A DNA stretch of 64,000 nt from Arenibacter echinorum (GTDB taxonomy: Bacteria > Bacteroidota > Bacteroidia > Flavobacteriales > Flavobacteriaceae): assembly GCF_003259375.1 (NCBI RefSeq), contig NZ_QLLN01000005.1:62001-126000 (forward strand), given 5' to 3'. The position numbers and the translations under genes were made by a program. The notes below the pieces were generated by a model, which did no database searches, was not told the origin of the DNA, and saw only the letters and a list, made by a program, of their open reading frames with translations. Positions 45,957-54,562 of the stretch are shown here, in pieces. The first letter of the stretch is position 1. Every line of letters begins with the position of its first letter.

Positions 45957-46910
45957 ATGTTAAACATTACCAACAAATTAGTCGAAAAATACCAATCCCT
46001 TGGGGAAAATCCCGACACCTATCTGGAAGGTCTACTTCATGCAAAACCCATTACCTATTGGGATTATGTAGAAGTAGACACCCTGCTATCTCTTCAAAGA
46101 CCTCGGACCAATTTTAAAGATGAGTCCATTTTTATCATGTACCATCAGGTAACCGAATTGTACCTAAAGATGATGCTACATGAATTAAAGCAGATAGTAG
46201 ATGAAAAAATACCTACTACGGCCTTTCTCATTAATAAAGTGGACCGACTTATACATTACACCTCCATGCTAATCAATTCCTTTGATATCATGAAGGTAGG
46301 AATGGACTATGAGGATTACAATACCTTTCGCAAAACATTAACCCCTGCCAGTGGTTTTCAATCCGCGCAATTCCGGTTTATTGAACTGCATTGTACCTCC
46401 TTGGTAAACTTAATTGGCCATAGATTTAAAAAAGAAAGTTCCAACAATCCAGATTTAAGGGAATGTTTTGAACATATATATTGGAAAGACGCCGGAACAG
46501 ACCCCAAAACTGGCAAAAAGACCTTGACACTTCAACTGTTTGAGGAAAAATATCTCTCAACATTGACTGAAACAGCCAAAACAGTAATGGGCAACACCCT
46601 GGAAGACAAGTTGGACCAACTGCCCTATGTCCCAGATGCACTCAGAAACAGACTTCGGACCTTCGACAAGCTTTACAATATAGATTGGCCCATGGTCCAT
46701 TTGAGCACTGCTGAACACTATTTGGATAAAAAAGGTGAAAACAAGCAGGCCACTGGTGGTTCTGATTGGAAAAAATACCTCCATCCAAAATATCAGCAAC
46801 GTAAATTCTTTCCAAGTTTATGGACAGAAACCGAAAAACAAAATTGGGGAATAAATCATAAAAATGAACATTATGGAAGTATTGAACAAGCCACAATTGA
46901 CGCACCTTGA
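45957..46910 (+). CDS. Tryptophan 2,3-dioxygenase family haem protein
   Basis: Cytoplasmic haem enzyme of 317 residues; the family opens the indole ring of tryptophan to N-formylkynurenine. FIMYHQVTELYLKMMLHEL has His63, SGFQSAQFRFIE has Arg140, VHLSTAEHYL has the haem ligand His248, and TGGSDWKKYL fits the substrate loop, so all key residues are kept. No other kynurenine gene is nearby; the neighbours are a regulator and NO-stress genes. The cupin gene starts 47 bp before its stop, implying coupling. Confidence 0.92.
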   Translation: MLNITNKLVEKYQSLGENPDTYLEGLLHAKPITYWDYVEVDTLLSLQRPRTNFKDESIFIMYHQVTELYLKMMLHELKQIVDEKIPTTAFLINKVDRLIHYTSMLINSFDIMKVGMDYEDYNTFRKTLTPASGFQSAQFRFIELHCTSLVNLIGHRFKKESSNNPDLRECFEHIYWKDAGTDPKTGKKTLTLQLFEEKYLSTLTETAKTVMGNTLEDKLDQLPYVPDALRNRLRTFDKLYNIDWPMVHLSTAEHYLDKKGENKQATGGSDWKKYLHPKYQQRKFFPSLWTETEKQNWGINHKNEHYGSIEQATIDAP

Positions 46911-47169
46911 GGTAGGTGAAAAACTTAAAATACTACAAATTAAGGCCTTGGCAAACATGGGTATGCCAGAACACAGCAGTTCACATGAAGCGGTCATTGT
47001 TGTCCAAGAAGGTAAGGCAATACTTAAGACCAAGGATACAGAATATGTATTGAAAAAAGGGTCTACTATGTTGATTCCGGCAGGATTGGAACATAGTCTA
47101 ACCGTATTAAAGGATTTTAAAGCAGTTGCCGTTATGGCGACCGATTCAATTATAAATTTTAAAAATTAA
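46864..47169 (+). CDS. Small cupin-domain protein
   Basis: Single-domain cupin of 101 residues; a later ATG at 46873 is also possible. MGMPEHSSSHEAVIVVQEGK holds the first metal-binding part and MLIPAGLEHSLTVLKDF the second. Role unknown; such cupins often accompany redox or nitrosative-stress genes. It overlaps the dioxygenase gene and is 5 bp from ric. Confidence 0.8.
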   Translation: MNIMEVLNKPQLTHLEVGEKLKILQIKALANMGMPEHSSSHEAVIVVQEGKAILKTKDTEYVLKKGSTMLIPAGLEHSLTVLKDFKAVAVMATDSIINFKN

Positions 47170-47174
47170 TCACT

Positions 47175-47900
47175 ATGGAAAACTTAATGACCAAAAATAT
47201 TGGTGAAATAGTAGCAGAAAACTACCGTACGGCTCAAGTATTCAAAAATCATAAAATAGATTTTTGTTGTAAGGGCAACCGGAGTATTGTAGAAGTGGCC
47301 GAAAAAAATAAGCTGGACGCCAATCTACTTTTACAAGAAATTGAAACAGTGAAGCATCAGACCAATGATGGCAATATCGATTTTAAAACCTGGCCCTTGG
47401 ACCTATTGGCAGATTATATAGAGAAAAAACATCATAGATATGTTGAGGCACAAATACCTATTCTAAATCAATATCTGGCCAAACTATGCAGAGTACATGG
47501 AGATCGGCATCCGGAGCTTTATGAGATTACGGAGCATTTCAATAAAAGTGCTGGAGAACTCGCCATGCACATGAAAAAAGAGGAACTCATCGTCTTCCCT
47601 GCCGTACGCAAAATGATACAGAGCAAACAATACGGTAATGCATTGGCAGAACAACATTTTGGCACTATTCAAAATCCCATACAAATGATGATGATGGAGC
47701 ATGAAAACGAAGGGGATCGATTTAGACTTATAGAGGAGTTGAGCAATAACTATAATCCACCTGCCGATGCCTGCAATACCTATAGAGTAACGTTTTCCCT
47801 GCTCCAGGAGTTTGAGGAGGATCTACATAGGCATATACATTTGGAGAACAACATTCTCTTCCCAAAAGCCATTGCTTTGGAAAAAGAATTAAGCGCTTAA
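47175..47900 (+). CDS. ric: Iron-sulfur cluster repair di-iron protein (RIC/ScdA/YtfE)
   Basis: Repairs iron-sulfur clusters damaged by NO or peroxide. The 241-residue protein has the N-terminal DUF542 part NIGEIVAENYRTAQVFKNHK with DFCCKGN (two Cys), then a hemerythrin-like four-helix bundle with di-iron ligands such as HHRYVEAQI, CRVHGDRHPEL, MHMKKEELIVFP, MMMEHENEGDRF and HIHLENNILFPKA. Length and order match the family. Confidence 0.95.
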   Translation: MENLMTKNIGEIVAENYRTAQVFKNHKIDFCCKGNRSIVEVAEKNKLDANLLLQEIETVKHQTNDGNIDFKTWPLDLLADYIEKKHHRYVEAQIPILNQYLAKLCRVHGDRHPELYEITEHFNKSAGELAMHMKKEELIVFPAVRKMIQSKQYGNALAEQHFGTIQNPIQMMMMEHENEGDRFRLIEELSNNYNPPADACNTYRVTFSLLQEFEEDLHRHIHLENNILFPKAIALEKELSA

Positions 47901-48001
47901 AGGTTACCACAAAACCTGCAACCCTATCCCCGGGAGGCCAAATTTTGTAGGCAATAAGGTACGGCATAATATTTAAAGAATCTCCCCCCGCCGTGCCTCA
48001 T

Positions 48002-48016
48002 TGGCCTACTAGGCCA
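48002..48016. repeat. 15-bp inverted repeat upstream of the hemerythrin gene
   Basis: TGGCCTA-C-TAGGCCA, a perfect 7-bp inverted repeat around one base, 71 bp upstream of ATG 48088. The surrounding sequence is unusually GC-rich for a gap here. Possible operator; no other evidence. Confidence 0.35.
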
Positions 48017-48087
48017 CTTACCTATTAAGTATATGACATAATATAACGACCCTACAATTGGCCTTAACCATACAAAAACAAGTTGAT

Positions 48088-48549
48088 ATGAAAGTTAAAC
48101 CTATAAAAAGACATAAAGCCATACAACCTTTGAGCAGGGAACACCATCAAGGTTTGTTGTTGTCATGGAAAATTAGGACCGGTCTTTCCAAAGGAGTATC
48201 TACAGATCGGATAAAGACCTACGCTGATTGGTTTTACAAAACCTATTTGATCCCCCATTTTGAAGAGGAAGAAAAACACCTCTTCCCAATACTCGGAAAT
48301 GACAACATCTTGGTAAAAAAGGCCATTGCACAACACCGGAGACTGGATCGCCTTTTCCATAGCACCACCGAATTAAAAAAGTCGCTAAACCACATAGAGG
48401 AAGAACTGGAGCAACATATACGTTTTGAGGAAAGGGTATTGTTCAATGAAATTCAGAAGGTGGCCAACGAACAGCAATTGCAATTTATTTTAGAACATCA
48501 TAAGGAAACCAAATTTTTGGAAAACACCACAGATAGGTTTTGGGAATAA
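48088..48549 (+). CDS. Hemerythrin domain protein
   Basis: Cytoplasmic four-helix protein of 153 residues from ATG 48088; a TTG at 48058 would add 10 residues. Di-iron ligands are in REHHQGLLLSWKIR, HFEEEEKHLFPIL, AQHRRLDRLF and LEQHIRFEERVLFNEI. May store or sense oxygen or NO. Stands between ric and the small membrane protein. Confidence 0.88.
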   Translation: MKVKPIKRHKAIQPLSREHHQGLLLSWKIRTGLSKGVSTDRIKTYADWFYKTYLIPHFEEEEKHLFPILGNDNILVKKAIAQHRRLDRLFHSTTELKKSLNHIEEELEQHIRFEERVLFNEIQKVANEQQLQFILEHHKETKFLENTTDRFWE

Positions 48550-48558
48550 CACTAAAAT

Positions 48559-48852
48559 ATGATGATTATGAGACTTTACAATCAATTATTAAGCGAATTT
48601 AAAAGGCAACAAACAGGGTATTCCACCATTGCCATTATTGGCCAAAGTTGTATTGGATCTGTTGCCGCCATGGTAGTACTTATGAACCAGATGCCTGCCG
48701 GAATCAAATTGACCTTGCTTTTTCTGGTAACTATTTTTTGTATGGCCTATAACAGTGCCGTTTTGGCCAGATTAAGTGCCAAAACTATGTTTAACCTATT
48801 AGTTTTGAGCGTCCTTTTCAGTGTCTTGACCATTGTAGGGATTCTTATTTAA
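48559..48852 (+). CDS. Small three-helix membrane protein of unknown function
   Basis: Hypothetical protein of 97 residues with an amphipathic N-terminus (MRLYNQLLSEFKRQQ) and three hydrophobic segments at about 22-45, 48-68 and 75-96. No motif recognised. It lies 9 bp after the hemerythrin gene and just before the ferredoxin, so it is likely part of the same stress transcript. Confidence 0.7.
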   Translation: MMIMRLYNQLLSEFKRQQTGYSTIAIIGQSCIGSVAAMVVLMNQMPAGIKLTLLFLVTIFCMAYNSAVLARLSAKTMFNLLVLSVLFSVLTIVGILI

Positions 48853-48948
48853 TAATAAATGAAGTAGGAACCCTACACTTTTACTTATATTGACGAATTT
48901 GGGGACACCAATTCTGCCACTTGTAGGCCAAATGAATACCACAGCCTA

Positions 48949-49194
48949 ATGGAACTTCTTTTTGACAAATATTTGGAGGAATGGGGAGATTGCAAAGGTA
49001 GGGCATGGTGCGGAACATGTCATATTCAAATTCTTAAAGGCACTTTAAGTTCCAAAATGCTGCGTGATGAAAAACAGACCTTATGCCGACTAGAGGTTGC
49101 CTCCCCTCAAAGTAGATTGGCATGCCAAATTCCAGTAAATGCCGAGTTACATAATTTGGTTTTTAAAATAATAACGGATAATGATTTTGGATAA
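48949..49194 (+). CDS. 2Fe-2S ferredoxin, reading frame interrupted near its start
   Basis: From ATG 48949 the frame gives 81 residues with all four ligands: Cys15, Cys21, Cys24 (CKGRAWCGTC) and Cys59 (LACQIP), as in adrenodoxin-type ferredoxins. But the same frame upstream reads EPYTFTYIDEFGD and ATCRPNEYHSL, clearly the first two strands of the fold. The matching ATG at 48859 is followed by AAG and an in-frame TAG (48865-48867). So the gene has an early nonsense codon, a non-standard start, readthrough or a base error. An 81-residue product would lack part of the fold. Confidence 0.75.
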   Translation: MELLFDKYLEEWGDCKGRAWCGTCHIQILKGTLSSKMLRDEKQTLCRLEVASPQSRLACQIPVNAELHNLVFKIITDNDFG

Positions 49195-49346
49195 AAATAA
49201 TCCGGAAACATGTAAGCAAAAGATATAATGGCCTGCATGTGTGAGCAAGAAGGGTTGCAAACACCTATACTAAACGGCCAATTATTATAAAATACAAATT
49301 CAACGGACTACCTTTACAGTATTCCCTGAGCTATTAGTTTAAACTT

Positions 49347-49745
49347 ATGTTGTTAAAATCAGAAATAAAGGAGAGAAAGGATGTGAACCTATTGGTGGTT
49401 AGTTTTTATGCCAAGATTAGGGAGCACCAAATATTGGGGCCCATTTTTAATGGCATAATCAAAGACTGGGACAGTCATTTGGAATTACTGACCGATTTTT
49501 GGGAGAGTCAATTGCTCTTAAAACGAAAATATTTAGGCAACCCCATTGCTGTTCACCAAGAGGTGGACAAGAAAATGAACCATAATATTACCCCGGAACA
49601 TTTTGGACTTTGGCTGAACGAATGGTTTGCCACTATTGATGAGCTTTTTGAAGGGGAAGTGGCATCGATTGCAAAAAATAGGGCCCAGAAAATGTCCACA
49701 ATGCTTTACATGAACATTTATCAACACAGGGCTAGGACCAGTTAA
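49347..49745 (+). CDS. Group III truncated hemoglobin
   Basis: 2/2 globin of 132 residues. Typical group III blocks are LLVVSFYAKIREHQILGPIF near the N-terminus and HLELLTDFWESQLLLKRKYL with NPIAVH in the middle. Such globins probably bind oxygen or NO, or detoxify NO. Last plus-strand gene of the island; its stop overlaps the convergent membrane-protein gene by 4 bp. A -7-like TACCTTTA lies at 49309-49316. Confidence 0.9.
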   Translation: MLLKSEIKERKDVNLLVVSFYAKIREHQILGPIFNGIIKDWDSHLELLTDFWESQLLLKRKYLGNPIAVHQEVDKKMNHNITPEHFGLWLNEWFATIDELFEGEVASIAKNRAQKMSTMLYMNIYQHRARTS

Positions 49746-50959
49746 GCTTGTATCTTAATTTCATTGCCTTTGTTGGACCATAGGACCAACATCAGCGCAA
49801 TTGGTATCAATAAACTTCCACCCGCCAGGAGTATTGAATAATCTTCGAACAAGGGCCATCCCAACCATGCGGCCATCCCCCTATAAAATATAAGACCTTC
49901 CGTAAGGAGAAAACCACCCAAATACATTGCAATGGCCATCCTGGTCAGTTTTATCAATCCAAAAAATTCCAAAAAGAAAAATAAGGCCGTACTAATGACT
50001 CCCAAAAAGGTCCAATGCAAATAGCCAATAGTAAAATCCAAAACCGCTGCGGCCAAATTTGCAAAGTAGGGCCAAGCGGTAAGCCATTGCAAAATCATTT
50101 TAACCAGTAATAGGAAGGCTACCAACTTTAAAGTATTAAACTGAAATTGGGAAAGGGTCGATTTCAATACCACCCTATTTCCACGGCAGATGTTTATTAG
50201 AATACCATAGCCTATTAGTTGTAATACAGCGCCCAATCCGCCCAAAATATAATAAATCAATGCAGGTCCTGTCCAAAGGGTAGACAGAAAAAAGCTGAGG
50301 ACGATACCTGGGACCGTAGTCAGGAAAAAGCACTTAAATGTTTTAGTGGAAATATTAATTTTAAGGTATTCCAACAAATAAAAAAAGAGCCCCATAAGTA
50401 CCAATATCATCCATCCGTTGTACTGAAAGTGCAAGTAGAAGTAAATAGCCAATCTATACCATATGGATTCGGGTCCTAAAACCGTCATAATACCCCCCAA
50501 AGCCCATGGACCGATACTAGAACCTATCATGAACCACAGGGCATATTTCACACAGATATAAGCCTTGGTTCCTTTGAATGCCTGGGGCGCGTGCTTTATA
50601 AAAAAAGCGGAAAACCAATAGGAAGCCAAAAGGAATAAAGTGGAGAATATTATGGAAAACAGGGCATACCCTTGAAACGGAAAGGACAACAACATCCCTA
50701 GCAAACAGAGCTGTGTAAACCAGAAAATCCTACGATAACTCTTTTCCAAAAGCTGCTTGTCCAAAAAAAAATGGTACAACAAGGTGGTAAGTGCAAAATA
50801 CACCCAGCCCAAAAGTGCTATATGGGAATGTGTATGCACTATAAACCGATAATTGATGGGCATTGGAGCAACCACAAAGGTCCGCAATAAAACACCGAGT
50901 AGGGCAGCCAATAAAAAATAGCCTAGGGATACTTTAATATGGGTTTTGACAACTATCAC
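49742..50959 (-). CDS. Polytopic membrane protein of the nos operon
   Basis: Membrane protein of 405 residues with about 12 hydrophobic segments. Near the N-terminus is a three-His motif VHTHSHIALLGWV (His42, 44, 46), and near 178 HFQYNGWMI. This looks like a distant relative of haem-copper oxidase subunit I or NnrS proteins, but I cannot assign either. It is the last gene of the nos operon, 31 bp after nosY. Haem or copper binding is inferred only from the His. Confidence 0.7.
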   Translation of the reverse strand: MIVVKTHIKVSLGYFLLAALLGVLLRTFVVAPMPINYRFIVHTHSHIALLGWVYFALTTLLYHFFLDKQLLEKSYRRIFWFTQLCLLGMLLSFPFQGYALFSIIFSTLFLLASYWFSAFFIKHAPQAFKGTKAYICVKYALWFMIGSSIGPWALGGIMTVLGPESIWYRLAIYFYLHFQYNGWMILVLMGLFFYLLEYLKINISTKTFKCFFLTTVPGIVLSFFLSTLWTGPALIYYILGGLGAVLQLIGYGILINICRGNRVVLKSTLSQFQFNTLKLVAFLLLVKMILQWLTAWPYFANLAAAVLDFTIGYLHWTFLGVISTALFFFLEFFGLIKLTRMAIAMYLGGFLLTEGLIFYRGMAAWLGWPLFEDYSILLAGGSLLIPIALMLVLWSNKGNEIKIQA

Positions 50960-50990
50960 GCAATATCATGGAATTCAGCTAAAGGTACTA

Positions 50991-51773
50991 TTAAAAATCT
51001 TTTCTTTTGGCTACATAGGCCAAGCGCCAAACAGGGATAACCGTCCAAAGGAACAGCATAAAAATTGACATAAATAGTCCCATATTAGTCCCAAAAAACT
51101 GCTTAAAAATAGCTCCTGTGTACCCCAAAAGAGCCGAAATATCGAGTTTTAGCAGAATTAAGGTCCTGGATAGGTCTATAGGATTAAACATGGTCGCAAT
51201 CAAGGAAAGGTTATCCAAGGGGTACTCCTCAAAAACAATCAATGACATTAGAAAGAGTCCGTCATAAATTACCGCCAAAAACAACCAGGCCAGGACGGCA
51301 TACCCAAAACCTTTTATCTTATTTTCATTTGAAAGGGCAATATTAAAGGCGACTGCAGTAAAGATCAGCGTTAAAAACGCACCCGTTATCAATAGTAGCG
51401 AAAAATCCCAAATGGCATTACTTTGGAACAGTCCGTATAATGTAAAAGGAATGCCCAGGCCCAAAACCAAGCTCAGCGTCAACGAACCGGCAACCCCAAA
51501 ATATTGGCCCAGAAAAATGGACGACCTTTTAATAGGCTGTGCCAAAAGGAGTTCTGTAAATTCCTTGGAATTGTAGAAATACATTACGCCAAATATGGTC
51601 CCTATAAGGGGTACCAGAATAATGATAACGTTCATTAATGTAATAACGGCCTTGGAAAGCTCATTGTTCAAAAACAACAATACAAAGCCCAACAACAGAT
51701 AGAACAGAAAATAAACGTAACTCCAACGGCTACGCATAAGGTCGTAAAAACTATATTTTAATATCTTAATCAT
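50991..51773 (-). CDS. nosY: NosY-type ABC transporter permease
   Basis: Six-helix permease of 260 residues. I start at ATG 51773 (MIKILKYSFYDLMRSRWSYV), which overlaps the nosF stop by 8 bp; the longer frame to 51812 runs inside nosF. GVMYFYNSKEFTELLLAQPI is the usual cytoplasmic motif. With NosF and NosD it forms the complex needed to mature the CuZ site of NosZ. Confidence 0.92.
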   Translation of the reverse strand: MIKILKYSFYDLMRSRWSYVYFLFYLLLGFVLLFLNNELSKAVITLMNVIIILVPLIGTIFGVMYFYNSKEFTELLLAQPIKRSSIFLGQYFGVAGSLTLSLVLGLGIPFTLYGLFQSNAIWDFSLLLITGAFLTLIFTAVAFNIALSNENKIKGFGYAVLAWLFLAVIYDGLFLMSLIVFEEYPLDNLSLIATMFNPIDLSRTLILLKLDISALLGYTGAIFKQFFGTNMGLFMSIFMLFLWTVIPVWRLAYVAKRKDF

Positions 51774-52476
51774 GGTTGCTGTGGGTTGATATTGCCGCAA
51801 TGGCATGTTCAAAATTGCTTTGTCCGGTTTTGGTCTTTAATTCCGCAATGCTGCCCTTAAAGTAAATTTTGCCTTCAAGCAGGTATACGATCTGGTCCGA
51901 AACCTCTTCTACAAACTGCATAATATGGGAGGTTATCAAGAAAGTCTTTCCTTTTTCCTTTTCCTCAAAAATAAGCTCCTTGAGACGGATCAACGATAAG
52001 GGATCCAAACCATTGGTGGGTTCGTCCAAAATAATCAAGGGACTGTCGAACATAAAGGTCAGTACAATATTTACCTTTTGTTTGGTTCCCCCGGAAAGGT
52101 TGCTCAATTTTTTATCCAAGAATGGCTCCAAACCAAATAGGGCGATCAACTTTTGTTCGTCACTCGGTTTTTGCCTAATATCCTTTATCATTGCTATTAA
52201 TTCCTTTACCTTGAGGTTTCCTGGAAAATTGGCAATTTGCGGAAGGTAATTTATGTCTTGGCGATACTTCCACTTATTTCTAACAAGTGAATCCATTACG
52301 GATATAGTTCCTTTATTGGGAATTACCATCCCCAGCACTGTTTTGATCAAAGTTGTTTTACCGGAACCATTAGGTCCCAGGATAGCAAAAATACCGCCAT
52401 GGTCTATATTGAGTTCCAATCCTGCCAATACCACATTTTTACCAAATTTCTTATGTAGGGTTTCAACGTGTATCAT
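51766..52476 (-). CDS. nosF: NosF-type ABC transporter ATPase
   Basis: ATPase of 236 residues. Walker A is LGPNGSGKTTLIK, the signature LSGGTKQK and Walker B PLIILDEPTNGLD. Energises the NosDFY complex for NosZ copper-site assembly. Overlaps nosD by 4 bp (ATGA). Confidence 0.94.
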   Translation of the reverse strand: MIHVETLHKKFGKNVVLAGLELNIDHGGIFAILGPNGSGKTTLIKTVLGMVIPNKGTISVMDSLVRNKWKYRQDINYLPQIANFPGNLKVKELIAMIKDIRQKPSDEQKLIALFGLEPFLDKKLSNLSGGTKQKVNIVLTFMFDSPLIILDEPTNGLDPLSLIRLKELIFEEKEKGKTFLITSHIMQFVEEVSDQIVYLLEGKIYFKGSIAELKTKTGQSNFEHAIAAISTHSNHD

Positions 52477-53711
52477 TTAATTTTTTTCATTAAGGGTTTT
52501 GCATCAACTAATTCGTCCGGGGTAAAAACAGGGGATACTTTTTCTGAAAAATCGATAATATCCATAAATAAACTGCGAAGTAATATAATAGTTTCGGGGG
52601 TTCTGTTTACGATATAAGAAAATAATTTTACCGGCCTGTAGGGAATATCACCAGTACCGTTCCTGTCCAGATCGTAACCTGTATAATCGCTCCAATAGTT
52701 TTCGTCGAAAATATTATCGTTCAAATTGCTGTTGTAGGCCAGATCAAAGGAGTTGTACATAAAGTTATTATGGATAAAGGTATTGGAATAACAGGCTCCA
52801 CGTACTTTTATGGCCCATCCATTTTTTATGAAATTATTTTTTGAATAATTTATCCTATTGGAGCCTTCAATACTAATACCCACTGTATTTTCCTCAAAAG
52901 TATTGCCTGTAATTTCCGCATCATTGATCTCTTTTAACAACACACCAAAGGAAGTGGTTCCCCAATTCTTTTTAAAGGTATTTCCCAACATTTTTATCCT
53001 TTTGGAAAACATGACCGCTACCCCTGCCCCGTTGTTCTCAAAGGTATTGTCCTTATAAATGTCATCATTGGAGAACATAAAGTGCAGCCCATAACGAAGG
53101 TTGTCCGAACTGATATTGTTCTCTATAGTGATATTGTCCGAGAACTCTAGGTAGATACCGTCCCTTACGTGTTGAACAATATTGCGCTCCACAACTATAT
53201 TCTGTGAATACCATAACTGTATGCCATTCCCCGAATTGTATTCGTCCACGGCATCCCCGATTATCTTATTGTGATATACCCTTCCGTTCTTGCTCTTCTC
53301 CAAATAAATACCGAAAAATAGCTTTTCCAGCACCACATTCTGAATTAAAAAGTTTTCGCTCTGCACCACCCTGATAGCGGCATAATCTGCCGTATAACTG
53401 GTGCCAACATTTATGATGAACAGGCCGTCTATGGTAACATTGTCCGAGACTATGGTTATGATCTCCCCTTGATCCTCACCATCAATTACAGGATAGTTTT
53501 CCCCAATAATGGTCAAGGGTTTGGTTATTTGGATATTGAATTCCTTATAGGTTCCTTTTTTGATCAACAGTGTATCAAAATCGGCTGCCAAGGCTACGCC
53601 CTCCTTTATAGTTTTCACCTCACAGGATCCGCAGACCGTGATGGTCCCAGCCCGTAAATGATTAGCAAACAGCAATAATAGAAAGCAGAAAAGTACCCTT
53701 ATCCTTCCCAT
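52473..53711 (-). CDS. nosD: NosD periplasmic beta-helix copper-site maturation protein
   Basis: Periplasmic right-handed beta-helix protein of 412 residues. MGRIRVLFCFLLLLFANHLR, then AG is the signal. Repeated strands such as NGIQLWYSQNIVVERNIVQH and DGIYLEFSDNITIENN show the CASH/NosD repeat, ending with DNIFDENYWSDYTGYDLDR. Takes part in CuZ assembly with NosF and NosY. One-base overlap (TAATG) with the cupin gene before it. Confidence 0.94.
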   Translation of the reverse strand: MGRIRVLFCFLLLLFANHLRAGTITVCGSCEVKTIKEGVALAADFDTLLIKKGTYKEFNIQITKPLTIIGENYPVIDGEDQGEIITIVSDNVTIDGLFIINVGTSYTADYAAIRVVQSENFLIQNVVLEKLFFGIYLEKSKNGRVYHNKIIGDAVDEYNSGNGIQLWYSQNIVVERNIVQHVRDGIYLEFSDNITIENNISSDNLRYGLHFMFSNDDIYKDNTFENNGAGVAVMFSKRIKMLGNTFKKNWGTTSFGVLLKEINDAEITGNTFEENTVGISIEGSNRINYSKNNFIKNGWAIKVRGACYSNTFIHNNFMYNSFDLAYNSNLNDNIFDENYWSDYTGYDLDRNGTGDIPYRPVKLFSYIVNRTPETIILLRSLFMDIIDFSEKVSPVFTPDELVDAKPLMKKIK

Positions 53712-54010
53712 TATCTAATGATCAGAAATTTGGAATTTTCTTCGGCCGATACCCAATGCGGCACGTTTTTGGGAAAACTAAAGTGTTGTTGCCCACTTAT
53801 GAAATAGGATTTACCATTGATATGAAAGATTATCCTTCCTTCCAAAACAATCAATTGGGCGTCCGTAGGGGCCGTATGTTCCGGAAAAATGGCATCCTTT
53901 TCCAAGCTAATGTTCAATATTTCCAAGGCTTCTGTTTTTACCAATTTATTTACTTGAAGCTTATTATATTCCTGATTTTTTATCTGATCGTTAATAGTGT
54001 ACATAGTCAT
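53711..54010 (-). CDS. Small cupin protein in the nos operon
   Basis: Cytoplasmic cupin of 99 residues (start at 54010, or 54004 two codons later). DAIFPEHTAPTDAQLIVLEG and PKNVPHWVSAEENSKFLIIR carry the potential metal-binding His. Function unknown; it may bind a metal or sense a ligand. Translationally coupled to nosD. Confidence 0.8.
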   Translation of the reverse strand: MTMYTINDQIKNQEYNKLQVNKLVKTEALEILNISLEKDAIFPEHTAPTDAQLIVLEGRIIFHINGKSYFISGQQHFSFPKNVPHWVSAEENSKFLIIR

Positions 54011-54090
54011 TGTTATTTTAGGCTAATTATTTCCGAACACATCTGCATGTCAGAAGAATAAAATTACCCTGTTCTTGATTACCTTAGAGG

Positions 54091-54112
54091 ACAAGCCCTT
54101 AGGCTTGTTTTT
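54091..54112 (+). terminator. Plus-strand-oriented hairpin inside the nos operon
   Basis: ACAAGCC (54091-54097), loop CTTA, GGCTTGT (54102-54108) then T to 54112. The T run follows on the plus strand only, so for the minus-strand nos transcript it would be a stem-loop without a U tail between nosL and the cupin gene. Confidence 0.5.
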
Positions 54113-54118
54113 GGATGT

Positions 54119-54553
54119 CTATAAGTTAAATCTCAGTTTTAACTGTTCCCAAGTCAATAGGTCACCCTCATACGTCAATAGTGCATCCACTGCCGCCTGC
54201 TCCGTCTTAAAAGCGGTTAAAAACTCTCCCATGGGGCTGGGAATACGATCGCTGATCAGATAGGTTGCCGCAGTTGCATCGATTAATTCCCCTGGTTGAT
54301 TGTAATCGTTTACCAAAAAAAGAGCAACTTGTTTCTTATCTATATCCTTAAGGTGATTCATCATACATTCACTTGAGTCGAACTTAAAGGCCTTGCCCTT
54401 GTCCGTAACAATTTCAGCGCCATGCTGCCTGTCCACAATGGTCATACTACAAAAATGACATCCATCGGTTCCATAGGCAATGGGCTGAGGACCAACATTG
54501 CAAGAAGATGCCAACAATAAAAACAAAAACACAACTATTCTGTAGTTTACCAT
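54119..54553 (-). CDS. nosL: NosL copper chaperone lipoprotein
   Basis: Outer-membrane-attached lipoprotein of 144 residues (MVNYRIVVFLFLLLASSC). CHFCSMTIVDRQHGAEIV carries the Cys/Met copper-binding residues typical of NosL; FKFDSSECMMNHL is the second part. It delivers Cu(I) for NosZ maturation. Ten base pairs after the preceding membrane-protein gene. Confidence 0.94.
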   Translation of the reverse strand: MVNYRIVVFLFLLLASSCNVGPQPIAYGTDGCHFCSMTIVDRQHGAEIVTDKGKAFKFDSSECMMNHLKDIDKKQVALFLVNDYNQPGELIDATAATYLISDRIPSPMGEFLTAFKTEQAAVDALLTYEGDLLTWEQLKLRFNL

Positions 54554-54562
54554 ATCTAAAAA

